Below are positions 47,966-58,567 of a stretch of 64,000 nt of DNA, piece by piece (position 1 is the stretch's first letter; every line of letters begins with the position of its first letter). The DNA is from Microvirga flocculans ATCC BAA-817. GTDB lineage: Bacteria > Pseudomonadota > Alphaproteobacteria > Rhizobiales > Beijerinckiaceae. The stretch is taken from NCBI RefSeq assembly GCF_000518665.1, contig NZ_JAEA01000011.1, positions 1 through 64,000 of the forward strand, written 5' to 3'. The notes beneath the pieces are model-generated. The model worked only from the letters and a program-made list of their open reading frames with translations, was not told the origin of the DNA and did not search any database. Position numbers and translations under genes: made by a program.

Positions 47966-49477
47966 TCAGTGTGCGGCGAGAGCTGCCGTTTTCACGGTGG
48001 TGAGCGCGGCCTCGACGCTCTTCAGGAGCGCGTCCGTCGGCGCGGCGAAGGCATCGAGGATGGGACCCGGCTGCACACCATAGTAGATGATGAGCAGAAC
48101 CAGGGGCGCGAAGGTGATCATTTCGCGGCGGTTCAGGTCGGTGATGGTCTGGAGCGCCGGCTTGTCGAGGGGCCCGTAGACCACCCGCCGGTAGAGCCAC
48201 AGCGCATAGGCCGCCGAAAGGATCACGCCGCTCGTGGCGAAGAACGCGACCCAGGTATTGGAGCGGAAGGCTCCCATCAGGGTCAGGAACTCGCCGATGA
48301 AGCCCGAGGTGCCCGGCAGGGCCACATTGGCCATGGTGAGGATCAGGAACACCACGGCATAGATCGGCATGCGGTTCACGAGGCCGCCATAGGCCTTGAT
48401 CTCACGAGTATGCATCCGGTCGTAGATCACGCCTACGCAGAGGAAGAGAGCGCCGGAGACGAGACCGTGGGAGATCATGGTGAACATCGCACCCTGGATA
48501 CCCTGCTCGTTCATGCTGAACAGGCCCATGGTCACGAAGCCCATATGCGCCACCGACGAATAGGCGATGAGCTTCTTGATGTCCTCCTGCATCAGGGCGA
48601 CCAGCGAGGTGTAGACGATCGCGATGACGGAGAGGGCATAGACGAGCGGCGCGAAGTACACGGAAGCGTCCGGGAACATCGGCAGCGACACACGGATGAA
48701 GCCGTAGCCGCCCATCTTCAGAAGAACGCCCGCCAGGATCACCGAGCCCGCGGTCGGCGCTTCGACGTGGGCGTCCGGCAACCAGGTATGGACCGGCCAC
48801 ATGGGCATCTTCACCGCGAAGGAGGCGAAGAAGGCGAGCCATAGCCAGATCTGCAGGTTCGGCGCGAACTTGAACGCCAGGAGCGTCGGGATATCCGTGG
48901 TGCCGGCCTGCCAGTACATGGCCATGATGGCGAGCAGCATCAGAACGGAGCCGAGAAGCGTGTAGAGGAAGAACTTGAAGCTCGCATAGATGCGACGCTT
49001 CCCGCCCCAGATGCCGATGATGAGGAACATCGGAATGAGGCCCGCCTCGAAGAACAGGTAGAAGAGCACGAGATCGAGAGCGCAGAACACGCCGATCATC
49101 GTGGTTTCGAGGACGAGGAAGGCGACGAAATATTCCTTCACCCGATGCCCGATGGATTCCCACGAGGCCAGGATGCAGAACGGCATCAGGAACGTGGTGA
49201 GCAGGATGAGGGGCATCGAGAAGCCGTCGACGCCGAGCTTGAACCGGATCGTCTCGGTCAGCCAGACATGGCTCTCGACGAGCTGGAACGAGGCCGTCGC
49301 CGTATCGAACCGCGACCAGGCCACGAGCGACAGGAGGAAGGTCGCAATCGTCGTGGCAAGGGCCGCCCAGCGGGCGTTGGAGCGCGCGGCTTCGCTGTCG
49401 CCGCGCAGGCTCAGAATGAAGGCCGCCCCGACGAGAGGAAGGACGAGAAGGCCGGAGAGGATGCCGAAGCCGAACAT
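47966..49477 (-). CDS. nuoM: NADH-quinone oxidoreductase subunit M
   Basis: Antiporter-like subunit of complex I. 503 residues, about 14 membrane helices, with [20 protein letters not shown] (the conserved Lys of the half-channel) and [10 protein letters not shown]. The open frame extends further upstream but the ATG at 49477 shares one base with the nuoL stop (TAATG), and the protein starts MFGFGILSG as expected. Confidence 0.97.
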   Translation of the reverse strand: MFGFGILSGLLVLPLVGAAFILSLRGDSEAARSNARWAALATTIATFLLSLVAWSRFDTATASFQLVESHVWLTETIRFKLGVDGFSMPLILLTTFLMPFCILASWESIGHRVKEYFVAFLVLETTMIGVFCALDLVLFYLFFEAGLIPMFLIIGIWGGKRRIYASFKFFLYTLLGSVLMLLAIMAMYWQAGTTDIPTLLAFKFAPNLQIWLWLAFFASFAVKMPMWPVHTWLPDAHVEAPTAGSVILAGVLLKMGGYGFIRVSLPMFPDASVYFAPLVYALSVIAIVYTSLVALMQEDIKKLIAYSSVAHMGFVTMGLFSMNEQGIQGAMFTMISHGLVSGALFLCVGVIYDRMHTREIKAYGGLVNRMPIYAVVFLILTMANVALPGTSGFIGEFLTLMGAFRSNTWVAFFATSGVILSAAYALWLYRRVVYGPLDKPALQTITDLNRREMITFAPLVLLIIYYGVQPGPILDAFAAPTDALLKSVEAALTTVKTAALAAH

Positions 49478-51516
49478 TAGTGGGCTCCCCTGAAGAGATA
49501 GAAGGTCACGAGAGCCGCAACGCCGATCAGCATCGCGAAGGCATAGTGATAGACGTAGCCCGTCTGGACCCGCACCACGCCGCGCGTCACGTCGAGGACG
49601 CGCGCGGAGATGCCGTCGGGCCCGAGCCCGTCGATGATGCGCTGATCGCCCGTGCGCCAGAAGAAGCGCCCGATGGCCATGGCGGGCCGCACGAAGATCG
49701 CATCGTACAGCTCGTCGAAGTACCACTTGTTGAGCAGGAAGCGGTACAGGATCGGGTGATCGGCGGCGAGCTTGGCAGGCTGCTTGGCGTCGACGATGTA
49801 CATGTAATAGGCGAGCGCGAAGCCGAGAGCCATCATCAAGGTCGGCAAGAGCGGCACCCAGACCGGAAGATGGTGCATCGCCTCGAGGATCTTGTTCTCA
49901 GGACGGGTGAACAGAGCCCCCTTCCAGAACTCCTCGTAGCCTTCGCCGAGGAACGCACCGTGGAAGACCGCACCGGCCACGACCGCGCCGGCGGCCAGCA
50001 CGAAGAGCGGCAGCAGCATCACGAGCGGGCTTTCATGCGGCGTGTGGCCGCCATGGTGGCCATGCTCGTGCTGGGCATGCGAGGCAGCCTCGACATCCCG
50101 GCCGTGAGCGTCGTGCTCCACGCCCTCGTGATCGTGCGGTGCATGGGCATGGGCATGGTCGCCGTGTCCCCAGCGGGCGGAGCCCTCGAAGGTCATGAAG
50201 AACAGACGCCAGGAATAGAACGAAGTCATGAAGGCCGCCACGACCGTCGCCAGGAAGGCGAAGGAGCCTGCCGAGGAATGGGAGGCATAGGCCGCCTCGA
50301 TGATGGCATCCTTCGAGTAATAGCCCGCCGTGAACGGGAAACCGGTCAACGCGAGCGTGCCGATCGCCATCATCGCCGTGGTGATCGGGATGTAGCGGCG
50401 CAGGGCACCCATGTGGCGCATGTCCTGCTCATGGTGCATGGCGTGAATGACCGAGCCTGCGCCCAAGAACAGCAGGGCCTTGAAGAAGGCGTGCGTGAAG
50501 AGGTGGAAAACGCCCGCGCCATAGGCCCCGACGCCGAGGGCGACGAACATGTAGCCGAGCTGCGAGCAGGTCGAATAGGCGATGACGCGTTTGATGTCGT
50601 TCTGAACCAGGCCGACGGTCGCTGCGAAGAAGGCCGTGATGCCGCCGATGACGGTGACCACCGTCAGGGCCGCCGGGGCGTATTCGAAGACCGGCGACAG
50701 GCGCGCGACCATGAACACGCCTGCGGTCACCATGGTGGCGGCGTGAATGAGGGCCGACACCGGGGTCGGGCCTTCCATCGCGTCAGGCAGCCAGGTGTGC
50801 AGCAGGAACTGGGCCGACTTGCCCATGGCGCCCATGAAGAGCAGGAGGCAGGCGATGGTCAGCGCATGCCACTCGATCCCCAGGAAATGGAACTTCGCAT
50901 TCGCGAACTCGCCGACGCGCGAGAAGATCGCGTCGAACGTGACGCCGTTGAACAGGACGAAGACCGTGAAGATGCCGAGCAGGAAGCCGAAGTCGCCGAC
51001 GCGGTTGACGATGAAGGCCTTCATGGCCGCCGCATTGGCGGAATCCTTCTGGTACCAGAAGCCGATCAGCAGATAGCTCGCAAGGCCCACGCCTTCCCAG
51101 CCGAAGAACATCTGGACGAGGTTGTCGGCCGTCACCAGCATGAGCATGGCGAAGGTGAAGAGCGAGAGATAGGCGAAGAAGCGCGGACGGTGCGGATCCT
51201 CGTGCATGTAGCCGATGGAATAGAGGTGCACCAGCGCCGAGACGGTGTTGACCACCACCAGCATCATGGCGGTGAGCGTGTCGATACGGAACGCCCAGTC
51301 GACCCGAAGGTCGCCGACCGACATCCACTGGGCGATCTGGACCCGGGTGGCCCCGTCGCCGAAGCCGACCTGGATGAAGGACACCCAAGAGAGGACCGCC
51401 GCCACGAACAGCAGCGCGGTCGTGACGATCTCGCTCGGCCGGGCGCCGAGGACGCGGCCGAAGAGGCCTGCGATGAGGAAGCCGACGAGCGGCAGGAAGA
51501 CGATTGCGTGATACAT
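49477..51516 (-). CDS. nuoL: NADH-quinone oxidoreductase subunit L
   Basis: Largest antiporter-like subunit of complex I, with the long lateral helix at its C-terminus. 679 residues. Conserved phrases include [38 protein letters not shown] and [15 protein letters not shown] His-rich loop (about residues 445-490, with [15 protein letters not shown]) sits between helices; such loops vary between species. It begins 26 bases after nuoK. Confidence 0.97.
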   Translation of the reverse strand: MYHAIVFLPLVGFLIAGLFGRVLGARPSEIVTTALLFVAAVLSWVSFIQVGFGDGATRVQIAQWMSVGDLRVDWAFRIDTLTAMMLVVVNTVSALVHLYSIGYMHEDPHRPRFFAYLSLFTFAMLMLVTADNLVQMFFGWEGVGLASYLLIGFWYQKDSANAAAMKAFIVNRVGDFGFLLGIFTVFVLFNGVTFDAIFSRVGEFANAKFHFLGIEWHALTIACLLLFMGAMGKSAQFLLHTWLPDAMEGPTPVSALIHAATMVTAGVFMVARLSPVFEYAPAALTVVTVIGGITAFFAATVGLVQNDIKRVIAYSTCSQLGYMFVALGVGAYGAGVFHLFTHAFFKALLFLGAGSVIHAMHHEQDMRHMGALRRYIPITTAMMAIGTLALTGFPFTAGYYSKDAIIEAAYASHSSAGSFAFLATVVAAFMTSFYSWRLFFMTFEGSARWGHGDHAHAHAPHDHEGVEHDAHGRDVEAASHAQHEHGHHGGHTPHESPLVMLLPLFVLAAGAVVAGAVFHGAFLGEGYEEFWKGALFTRPENKILEAMHHLPVWVPLLPTLMMALGFALAYYMYIVDAKQPAKLAADHPILYRFLLNKWYFDELYDAIFVRPAMAIGRFFWRTGDQRIIDGLGPDGISARVLDVTRGVVRVQTGYVYHYAFAMLIGVAALVTFYLFRGAH

Positions 51517-51542
51517 GTGCGCTTACTTCGCCGTTTTCGGGC

Positions 51543-51851
51543 TTAGCCCCTCATCATGTTGACGTCCTCAACCGCGATGGAGCCGCGGTTGCGGAAGAAG
51601 ACCACCAGGATGGCCAGGCCGATGGCCGCCTCCGCCGCCGCGACCGTGAGGATCAGCATGGCGAAGATCTGGCCGACGATGTCGTTCAGGTGGGTCGAGA
51701 AGGCGACCATGTTGATGTTCACGGCGAGCAGGATCAGCTCGATGGACATCAGGATGACGATCACGTTCTTCCGGTTGATGAAGATGCCGAACACCCCGAG
51801 CGTGAAGAGCACGGCGGCGACGGTGAGATAGTGGCCCAATCCGATAACCAT
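51543..51851 (-). CDS. nuoK: NADH-quinone oxidoreductase subunit K
   Basis: Small membrane subunit of complex I, 102 residues, three helices. The two conserved glutamates of the proton path are in [13 protein letters not shown] and in [14 protein letters not shown]. It follows nuoJ after 11 bases. Confidence 0.97.
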   Translation of the reverse strand: MVIGLGHYLTVAAVLFTLGVFGIFINRKNVIVILMSIELILLAVNINMVAFSTHLNDIVGQIFAMLILTVAAAEAAIGLAILVVFFRNRGSIAVEDVNMMRG

Positions 51852-51862
51852 TGCGTGCCTCC

Positions 51863-52477
51863 TTAGATGCCCTGGCGGAAGGGAACCTTCCGAACCTCGA
51901 CCGCCGTTTCCTGCGTCCGGGCGTTCTGCTTGGAAATATCCTGCCGCCGCACGCCGACCCGCTCGCGCAGGGTCAGGACGATGGCGCCGATCATGGCGAC
52001 CAGCAGGATCAGGCCGGCTGCCTGGAAGAAGTAGAAGTAGCGGGTGTAGAGCACCTGGCCGAGGGCCTCGGTATTGGTCATCACGTCGGGTGCCGGGATC
52101 GGCACGGCCGGGGATCTGACCAGGCCCGGATCGATGGCGTAGGCGCCGACCACCAGGATGAGCTCCAGCAGGAAGATCGCGCCGATCAGGCCGCCGATGG
52201 GCAGGTATTGCAGGAAGCCCTGGCGGAGCGCCGCAAAATCCACGTCGAGCATCATGACGACGAAGAGGAAGAGCACCGCGACCGCGCCCACATAGACGAT
52301 GACCAGGATCATCGCCAGGAACTCCGCCCCCATCATCAGGAACAGGCCCGCCGCGTTGACGAAGGCCAGGATGAGGAACAGCACCGACTGCACGGGATTG
52401 CGGGAGGCGATCACCATGAAGCCGGAGGCGATCGTGATCGTCGCGAAAAGATAGAAGAAGGCGGCGGTAACCGTCAT
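51863..52477 (-). CDS. nuoJ: NADH-quinone oxidoreductase subunit J
   Basis: Membrane subunit of complex I, 204 residues, five helices. The conserved glycine-tyrosine region [19 protein letters not shown] is the family hallmark. ATG at 52477 is chosen over a TTG two codons upstream. A 139-base gap separates it from nuoI, longer than the other gaps in the front part of this operon; I see no gene there. Confidence 0.96.
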   Translation of the reverse strand: MTVTAAFFYLFATITIASGFMVIASRNPVQSVLFLILAFVNAAGLFLMMGAEFLAMILVIVYVGAVAVLFLFVVMMLDVDFAALRQGFLQYLPIGGLIGAIFLLELILVVGAYAIDPGLVRSPAVPIPAPDVMTNTEALGQVLYTRYFYFFQAAGLILLVAMIGAIVLTLRERVGVRRQDISKQNARTQETAVEVRKVPFRQGI

Positions 52478-52616
52478 GCTCAACTCAAGCCGCCCAAGAG
52501 CGGCCCCTTCCGACGTGGCTCCGGAGAATCCGGCGGCCTGTCTATAAATTCCGAATCCGGAGGGGACAACCCGCCGGAACCCCTTGCCCCCTGCCCTTGC
52601 CGGGCAAACGGCGCTC

Positions 52617-53105
52617 TTACCGGTAGGGGGCGGTCTTGACGAGGTTCCTCGCGATTTCCCGCTCCCAGCGCTCCCCGTTCTCGAGAAGCTTGGCCTTGTC
52701 GTAATAAAGTTCCTCGCGGGTCTCCACGGAGAACTCGAAGTTCGGGCCTTCCACGATGGCGTCCACCGGGCAGGCCTCCTGGCACATGCCGCAATAGATG
52801 CACTTCACCATGTCGATGTCGTAGCGCGTGGTGCGGCGGGTGCCGTCGTTGCGGCGCGGACCGGCCTCGATGGTGATGGCCTGGGCCGGGCAGATGGCCT
52901 CGCAGAGCTTGCAGGCGATGCAGCGCTCTTCCCCGTTGGGGTAGCGGCGCAGGGCATGCTCGCCACGGAACCGGGGTCCGCGATGGCCCATTTCGAAGGG
53001 ATAGTTCAGGGTCGCCTTGGGCTTGAAGAAGTACTTCACCGTCAGGATGAACCCGGCGACGAACTCCTTCAGCAGGAGCGACTGGGCAATGCGATCGAGC
53101 TGCAT
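52617..53105 (-). CDS. nuoI: NADH-quinone oxidoreductase subunit I
   Basis: Ferredoxin-like subunit of the connecting module, 162 residues, carrying two 4Fe-4S clusters (N6a, N6b). The ligand motifs [12 protein letters not shown] and [12 protein letters not shown] are complete. The N-terminal amphipathic segment anchors it to the membrane arm. 13 bases after nuoH. Confidence 0.98.
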   Translation of the reverse strand: MQLDRIAQSLLLKEFVAGFILTVKYFFKPKATLNYPFEMGHRGPRFRGEHALRRYPNGEERCIACKLCEAICPAQAITIEAGPRRNDGTRRTTRYDIDMVKCIYCGMCQEACPVDAIVEGPNFEFSVETREELYYDKAKLLENGERWEREIARNLVKTAPYR

Positions 53106-53118
53106 GTGCCGTTCTCCT

Positions 53119-54144
53119 TTAGCGGACGCCCGGCGCGTTGCCGGTTGCCATCAGCACGGCGGCCACGACGACGACCATGGCCAGAGACAGCGGCAGGAAG
53201 ACCTTCCAGCCGAGGCGCATGAGCTGATCGTAGCGGTAGCGTGGCACCAGGGCTTTCACCATGGCGATGAGGATGAAGAGGAAGCTCGCCTTCAGGACGA
53301 ACCAGATCACGCCGGGAACCCAGGTGAAGGGCGCGAACGGGATCGGGGAAAGCCAACCGCCGAGGAACAGGATCGTGCCGAGCGCGCACATGGTCATGAT
53401 GGCCACGTACTCGCCGAGCATGAAGAGCAGGTACGGGGTGGAGGAATACTCCACCATGTAGCCCGCCACGAGTTCGGACTCGGCCTCCGGAAGATCGAAG
53501 GGCGGGCGGTTCGTCTCGGCGAGCGCCGAGATGAAGAACACCACGAACATCGGGAACAGCGGCAGCCAGTACCAGCCGAGAATGCCGAGGCTACTGTCCT
53601 GCGCTTCCACGATCTTCGAGAGGTTCAGGGTGCCGGCGCACATGAGCACGGTCACGATCACGAAGCCGATGGAAACCTCGTAGGACACCATCTGGGCCGC
53701 CGAGCGGAGCGCGCCGAGGAACGGATACTTCGAGTTCGAAGCCCAACCGCCCATGATGACGCCGTAGACGCCGAGCGAGGAGATCGCGAAGATGTAGAGA
53801 ACGCCCACATTGATGTCGGCGATCGCCCAGCCCGCATTGAGCGGGATCACCGCCCAGGCCGCCAGAGCCAGGGTGCACATGACCAGCGGCGCCAAAAGGA
53901 ACATGCCCTTGTTGGCCGGAGCCGGGATGACCGGCTCCTTCAGCACGAACTTGAGAAGGTCCGCGAAGGACTGGAGCAGGCCCCATGGGCCGACCACGTT
54001 CGGGCCGCGGCGGAGCTGGACCGCCGCCCAGACCTTGCGGTCGGCATAGAGCGCATAGGCGATGAAGATGAGCAGAGCCACGAGCATGAGCAGGCTCTTG
54101 CCCAGCATGATCGCGACTGCGAGGAGGATGTCTCCAAATTCCAT
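53119..54144 (-). CDS. nuoH: NADH-quinone oxidoreductase subunit H
   Basis: Membrane subunit forming the quinone chamber with NuoB and NuoD. 341 residues, eight helices. Conserved phrases: [36 protein letters not shown] and [16 protein letters not shown], whose charged residues line the path from quinone site to proton channels. 12 bases after nuoG. Confidence 0.98.
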   Translation of the reverse strand: MEFGDILLAVAIMLGKSLLMLVALLIFIAYALYADRKVWAAVQLRRGPNVVGPWGLLQSFADLLKFVLKEPVIPAPANKGMFLLAPLVMCTLALAAWAVIPLNAGWAIADINVGVLYIFAISSLGVYGVIMGGWASNSKYPFLGALRSAAQMVSYEVSIGFVIVTVLMCAGTLNLSKIVEAQDSSLGILGWYWLPLFPMFVVFFISALAETNRPPFDLPEAESELVAGYMVEYSSTPYLLFMLGEYVAIMTMCALGTILFLGGWLSPIPFAPFTWVPGVIWFVLKASFLFILIAMVKALVPRYRYDQLMRLGWKVFLPLSLAMVVVVAAVLMATGNAPGVR

Positions 54145-54156
54145 GGTCCGTTCCTC

Positions 54157-56235
54157 TTACTCGGCCGCCTCGAGCTTCAGCTCACGGGCGAGCGCGGAGC
54201 ACTCGGCCATGACGCCGGAGGCGCGGGCAATCGGGTTCGTCAGATAGAAGTCCTTCACCGGGCTCACGAAGGCCTCGCGTCCCAGGGAGCCGCCGATTCC
54301 GGACAGCGTCTGGACGGCGGCGAGGCCGTCGGCCGGCTGGACCGTCTCGATGGCGGCGAAATGCGGATGGGCCGCATAGAGCTGCGCGCGAAGAGCGTTC
54401 AGGGAGTCGAACGGCAGGCGATGTCCCAGAACGTCGGAGAGCGCGCGCAGGATCGCCCAGTCCTCGCGGGCCTCGCCCGGAGCGAAGGCGGCGCGGTTGG
54501 CCATCTGCACCCGGCCTTCCGTGTTCACGTAGGTGCCGGACTTCTCCGTGTAGGTCGCCCCCGGCAGGATCACGTCGGCGCGGTGCGCGCCGCGGTCGCC
54601 ATGGGTGCCCTGGTAGATCACGAACGCCCCGGGAGCGATGTCGATCTCGTCGGCGCCGAGGTTGAACAGAACGTCCACGCCGCCCTGCGCCATCGACCGG
54701 GCGTCGAGGCCCCACTCGCCCGGCACGAGGCCGAGATCGAGGGCGCCCACGCGGGAGGCCGCCGTGTGCAGGACCGAGAAGCCGTTCCAGCCGTCCTTCA
54801 CCGCTCCGACGTCGCGGGCGAGCTGCGCCACGGTCGAGAGAACGGCGAGACCGTCGGGACGGGAGAGAGCGCCCTGCCCCACGATGATCAGCGGGCGCTC
54901 GGCGCTCCGCAGCTTCTCGATGAAGCTGTGGCGGCCGGCGACGAGTTCCGCAAGCGTCTCCGGACCGGCCCCGAGGTAGTCATAGGGATAGGTCAGGTCG
55001 GCCTGCTCGCCGATCAGGGCGATGGGCGGAGGCGCCATGCGCCAGCGCTTGCGGATGCGCACGTTGACGAGCGAAGCCTCGATGCGCGGGTTCGAGCCCA
55101 CGATGAGGATCGCATCCGCATCCTCGATGCCGGCGATGGTGGTGTTGAAGAGGTAGGAGCCGCGGCCATAGGCCGGCGACAGCACCGTGCCGTCCTGGCG
55201 GGCGTCGATGTTGCTGACGCCGAGGCTCGCCATGAGGAGCTTCAGGGCGTACATCTCCTCCACCGCGGCAAGATCGCCGACGATGGCGCCGATGCGCTTC
55301 GGATCCGTGCCCTTCACCTTGGCGGCAATGGCGGCGAAAGCCTCCTGCCAGGACGCCGGGCGAAGACGGCCGTTTTCCCGCACGAAGGGACGGTCGAGGC
55401 GCTGCAGGCGTAGGCCGTCCACGATCTGGCGTGTCTTGTCGGTGATCCATTCCTCGTTCACCGCCTCGTTCACGCGCGGCAGGATGCGCATGACCTCGCG
55501 GCCGCGGGAATCCACGCGGATCGAGGAGCCGACCGCGTCCATCACGTCGACGGAATCGGTCTTGGTGAGCTCCCAGGGACGGAAATGGAAGGCTTCCGGC
55601 TTGTGGGTGAGCGCGCCGACCGGGCAGAGATCCGCCACGTTCGCCTGCAGCTCGGAGCCGAGCGCCTTCTCGAGATAGCTCGTGATCTCCATGTCCTCGC
55701 CGCGCCAGATCGCGCCGAGATCCGGCACGCCGGCCACCTCGGCGGTGAAGCGAACGCAGCGGGTGCAGTGGATGCACCGGTTCATGGAGGTCCGCACGAG
55801 CGGGCCGAGATACTTGTCGGTGACCGCGCGCTTGTTCTCGTGGAAGCGGCTGGTGTCGACGCCGTAGGCCATCGCCTGGTCCTGCAGGTCGCACTGGCCG
55901 CCCTGGTCGCAGATCGGGCAGTCGAGCGGGTGGTTGATGAGGAGGAACTCCATCACCCCTTCCCGCGCCTTCTTCACGGTCGGCGACTTGGTGGAAATTT
56001 CCGGCGGCTCGCCATTCGGGCCCGGGCGGCAGTCGCGCACGCCCCAGGCGCAGGACGCCACCGGCTTCGGCGCGCCCTTCACCTCGACGAGGCACATACG
56101 GCAATTGCCGGCGATGGAGAGCCGCTCGTGGAAGCAGAAGCGCGGAATTTCCGCACCGGCCGCCTCTGCAGCCTGGAGCAGCGTGTATTCGGCGGGGACG
56201 TCGACCTCGACGCCATCAACGATGATTTTAGCCAT
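54157..56235 (-). CDS. nuoG: NADH-quinone oxidoreductase subunit G
   Basis: Iron-sulfur subunit of the peripheral arm, 692 residues. The N-terminal ferredoxin domain has a 2Fe-2S site (CFHERLSIAGNCRMC) and His/Cys ligands for cluster N5 (HPLDCPICDQGGQCDLQ). A second 4Fe-4S site follows (CIHCTRCVRF, and NVADLCPVGAL). The C-terminal molybdopterin-oxidoreductase-like domain (about 220-670) is catalytically silent in this family. The open frame extends over 1000 bases upstream, but the ATG at 56235 gives the family start MAKIIVDG. 8 bases after nuoF. Confidence 0.97.
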   Translation of the reverse strand: MAKIIVDGVEVDVPAEYTLLQAAEAAGAEIPRFCFHERLSIAGNCRMCLVEVKGAPKPVASCAWGVRDCRPGPNGEPPEISTKSPTVKKAREGVMEFLLINHPLDCPICDQGGQCDLQDQAMAYGVDTSRFHENKRAVTDKYLGPLVRTSMNRCIHCTRCVRFTAEVAGVPDLGAIWRGEDMEITSYLEKALGSELQANVADLCPVGALTHKPEAFHFRPWELTKTDSVDVMDAVGSSIRVDSRGREVMRILPRVNEAVNEEWITDKTRQIVDGLRLQRLDRPFVRENGRLRPASWQEAFAAIAAKVKGTDPKRIGAIVGDLAAVEEMYALKLLMASLGVSNIDARQDGTVLSPAYGRGSYLFNTTIAGIEDADAILIVGSNPRIEASLVNVRIRKRWRMAPPPIALIGEQADLTYPYDYLGAGPETLAELVAGRHSFIEKLRSAERPLIIVGQGALSRPDGLAVLSTVAQLARDVGAVKDGWNGFSVLHTAASRVGALDLGLVPGEWGLDARSMAQGGVDVLFNLGADEIDIAPGAFVIYQGTHGDRGAHRADVILPGATYTEKSGTYVNTEGRVQMANRAAFAPGEAREDWAILRALSDVLGHRLPFDSLNALRAQLYAAHPHFAAIETVQPADGLAAVQTLSGIGGSLGREAFVSPVKDFYLTNPIARASGVMAECSALARELKLEAAE

Positions 56236-56243
56236 CTTCACTC

Positions 56244-57545
56244 TCACTCCGCCGCAATCAGGACGGATTCGGAATGCGGGTTCGCCGCGTAGTCGTCGAT
56301 CCGCTTCTCGATCTCGTGACGGAAGTGGCGGATCAGACCCTGGACCGGCCAGGCCGCCGCGTCGCCGAGCGCGCAGATGGTGTGGCCTTCGATCTGGGTC
56401 GAGACTTCGAGCAGCATGTCGATCTCGCGCTTCTGGGCGCGGCCCTCGGCCATGCGGTTGAGGACGCGCCACATCCAGCCCGTGCCTTCGCGGCACGGCG
56501 TGCACTGGCCGCAGCTCTCGTGCTTGTAGAAGTACGAGATGCGGGCGATGGCGCGCACGATGTCGGTGGACTTGTCCATGACGATCACCGCAGCGGTTCC
56601 GAGACCGGAGCGCAGGCCGCGCAGGGTGTCGAAATCCATGGGCGCGTCGATGATCTGGTCGGCGGGTACGACCGGAACGGACGAGCCGCCGGGGATCACG
56701 GCGAGCAGGTTGTCCCAACCGCCGCGAATGCCACCGCAATGGCGGTCGATCAGCTCGCGGAAGGTCAGACCCATAGCCTCTTCCACGTTGCAGGGCTTGT
56801 TCACGTGGCCCGACACGCAGAAGAGCTTGGTGCCCACGTTGTTCGGGCGGCCGATGCCGGCGAACCAGGAGGCGCCGCGCCGCAGGATCGTGCCCGCGAC
56901 CGCGATCGACTCCACGTTGTTCACCGTGGTCGGGCAGCCGTAGAGGCCCATATTGGCCGGGAACGGCGGCTTCAGGCGCGGCATGCCCTTCTTGCCCTCG
57001 AGGCTCTCGATGAGCGCCGTCTCCTCGCCGCAGATGTAAGCGCCTGCGCCGTGATGGACATAGAGGTCGAAGGGATAGCCGTGGATATTGTCCTTGCCGA
57101 TCAGCTTCGCGGCATAGGCCTCGTCGACGGCCCGCTGGAGAGCATGGCGCTCCCCGACATACTCGCCGCGGATATAGATGTAGGCCGCATGCGCGCCCAT
57201 GGCGAAGGACGCGATGAGGCAGCCCTCGATGAGAAGATGCGGATCGTTCCGCATGATCTCGCGGTCCTTGCAGGTGCCGGGCTCCGACTCGTCGGCATTG
57301 ACGACGAGATAATGCGGACGCCCGTCCGATGCCTTCGGCATGAACGACCATTTCAGGCCCGTGGGGAAGCCCGCGCCGCCGCGACCGCGCAGACCCGAGG
57401 CCTTCATCTCGTCGATGATCCAGTCGCGGCCCTTCTCCAGGAGGAACTTGGTTCCGTCCCAGGCGCCGCGCATCTTCGCGGCTTCGAGGCCCGGCGAGTG
57501 GAAGCCGTAGAGATTGGTGAAGATACGATCCTTATCCTGAAGCAT
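56244..57545 (-). CDS. nuoF: NADH-quinone oxidoreductase subunit F
   Basis: Binds NADH and FMN and accepts the hydride. 433 residues: nucleotide/FMN site in [19 protein letters not shown], further conserved [12 protein letters not shown] and [19 protein letters not shown], and the N3 4Fe-4S ligands [13 protein letters not shown] with a last Cys in the C-terminal part ([13 protein letters not shown] region). 15 bases after nuoE. Confidence 0.98.
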   Translation of the reverse strand: MLQDKDRIFTNLYGFHSPGLEAAKMRGAWDGTKFLLEKGRDWIIDEMKASGLRGRGGAGFPTGLKWSFMPKASDGRPHYLVVNADESEPGTCKDREIMRNDPHLLIEGCLIASFAMGAHAAYIYIRGEYVGERHALQRAVDEAYAAKLIGKDNIHGYPFDLYVHHGAGAYICGEETALIESLEGKKGMPRLKPPFPANMGLYGCPTTVNNVESIAVAGTILRRGASWFAGIGRPNNVGTKLFCVSGHVNKPCNVEEAMGLTFRELIDRHCGGIRGGWDNLLAVIPGGSSVPVVPADQIIDAPMDFDTLRGLRSGLGTAAVIVMDKSTDIVRAIARISYFYKHESCGQCTPCREGTGWMWRVLNRMAEGRAQKREIDMLLEVSTQIEGHTICALGDAAAWPVQGLIRHFRHEIEKRIDDYAANPHSESVLIAAE

Positions 57546-57560
57546 CTCGGTTCACTCCCT

Positions 57561-58451
57561 TCAGGACGACTTGTTGTCTTTGCCCGCAGCCGGATCGACG
57601 GCGGTCGCTTTCGAGGCGTCCGCAGCCTCCTTGCGCTCTTCGGCCTTGATCGGAGCCTCGCCTTCCTTGGCGCGCTTGGCCGGGGTGTCGGCGGCATCGC
57701 TCTCGGTGGCCCGGCCAGCCTCGGGTTTTGCGGCCTTGGCCTGCTGAGGAAGGGAGGCGGCGGCAGCGGCGGGCTCTCCCGTCGAGGCAGGCTGCGCCTG
57801 CTCCTCGAAGCGCTTGCGCCAGGCACCGATCTGCGAGCCGTCGTAGAGCGACGGATCCTGCAGCGTGTTCACGGCCTCATGCGGCTCGGAGCGGTTGCGG
57901 CCGATCTGCGAGCCCGTCGTCACCGGACGGCCGGCGGCGAGATCGTCGAGCAGCTTCTCGAAATTCTCCGGCGTCAGATCCTCGTAGTAATCGTCGTTGA
58001 TCTGCACCATCGGCGCGTTGCAGCACGCACCCAGGCACTCGACTTCGAGCCAGGAGAACGTGCCGTCGGCGGTCACGTGGTTCTGCTCGCCGATGCGCTT
58101 CTCCAAGACCTTCTTGATGTCGCCCGCGCCGCGCAGCACGCAAGGCGTGGTGCCGCAGAACTGGATGAAGTATTTTCCAACCGGCTCGAGGTTGAACATC
58201 GTGTAGAAGGTCGCCACCTCCATGACACGGATGACCGGCATGCCGAGCTTGGCGGCCACGGCCTCGATGGCCTTGCGCGGAAGCCAGCCGCCAGCCTGTT
58301 CCTGAGCTTTCGTCAGGAGGGCGATGACGGCCGACGCCTGACGGCCCGGCGGATACTTGGCGATTTCCTTGTCCGCAAAAGCCTCGGTCTCCGGAGAGAG
58401 AACGAAGCTCTCGGGCTGCATGTCTTCAGGCGCGAGCTTACGAACGGCCAT
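57561..58451 (-). CDS. nuoE: NADH-quinone oxidoreductase subunit E with long C-terminal tail
   Basis: Thioredoxin-like 2Fe-2S subunit next to NuoF. The cluster ligands Cys99, Cys104, Cys139 and Cys143 (CGTTPC, CLGAC) are present. The core ends near residue 175; a further 120 residues rich in Ala, Glu, Lys and Pro follow and look disordered (for example AKRAKEGEAPIKAEERKEAA). E. coli NuoE has 166 residues; extended tails are known in Rhizobiales. The gap before it (after nuoD) holds a hairpin element. Confidence 0.96.
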   Translation of the reverse strand: MAVRKLAPEDMQPESFVLSPETEAFADKEIAKYPPGRQASAVIALLTKAQEQAGGWLPRKAIEAVAAKLGMPVIRVMEVATFYTMFNLEPVGKYFIQFCGTTPCVLRGAGDIKKVLEKRIGEQNHVTADGTFSWLEVECLGACCNAPMVQINDDYYEDLTPENFEKLLDDLAAGRPVTTGSQIGRNRSEPHEAVNTLQDPSLYDGSQIGAWRKRFEEQAQPASTGEPAAAAASLPQQAKAAKPEAGRATESDAADTPAKRAKEGEAPIKAEERKEAADASKATAVDPAAGKDNKSS

Positions 58452-58471
58452 ACACTCTTCTCCTCATCGCC

Positions 58472-58496
58472 ATGGCCGGGTTTGAGGCCCGGCCAT
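58472..58496. repeat. REP-like palindrome between nuoD and nuoE
   Basis: ATGGCCGGG-N7-CCCGGCCAT forms a 9-pair stem, followed by CCACGACTTG. This resembles the GGCCGGG...CCCGGCCATCCACG intergenic repeats frequent in Rhizobiales genomes. It sits inside the operon, so it is transcribed and could modulate the message between the two genes. Confidence 0.5.
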
Positions 58497-58567
58497 CCAC
58501 GACTTGATCTCTCCATCACGCTCTCAGAAGCGTGCGACCGGGCTCGGCAGCGAGTCCGGTTGATGAC

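Noticed and set aside
49480..51546. 688-codon plus-strand frame antisense to nuoL
   Set aside because: It is the complement of a high-GC coding sequence; its translation is rich in His, Arg, Glu and Asp with no domain, while the minus strand encodes a clear NuoL.
53017..55413. 798-codon plus-strand frame across nuoH and nuoG
   Set aside because: Antisense artefact of GC-rich codons; no motif, no ribosome binding site, and the minus strand holds complete conserved genes.
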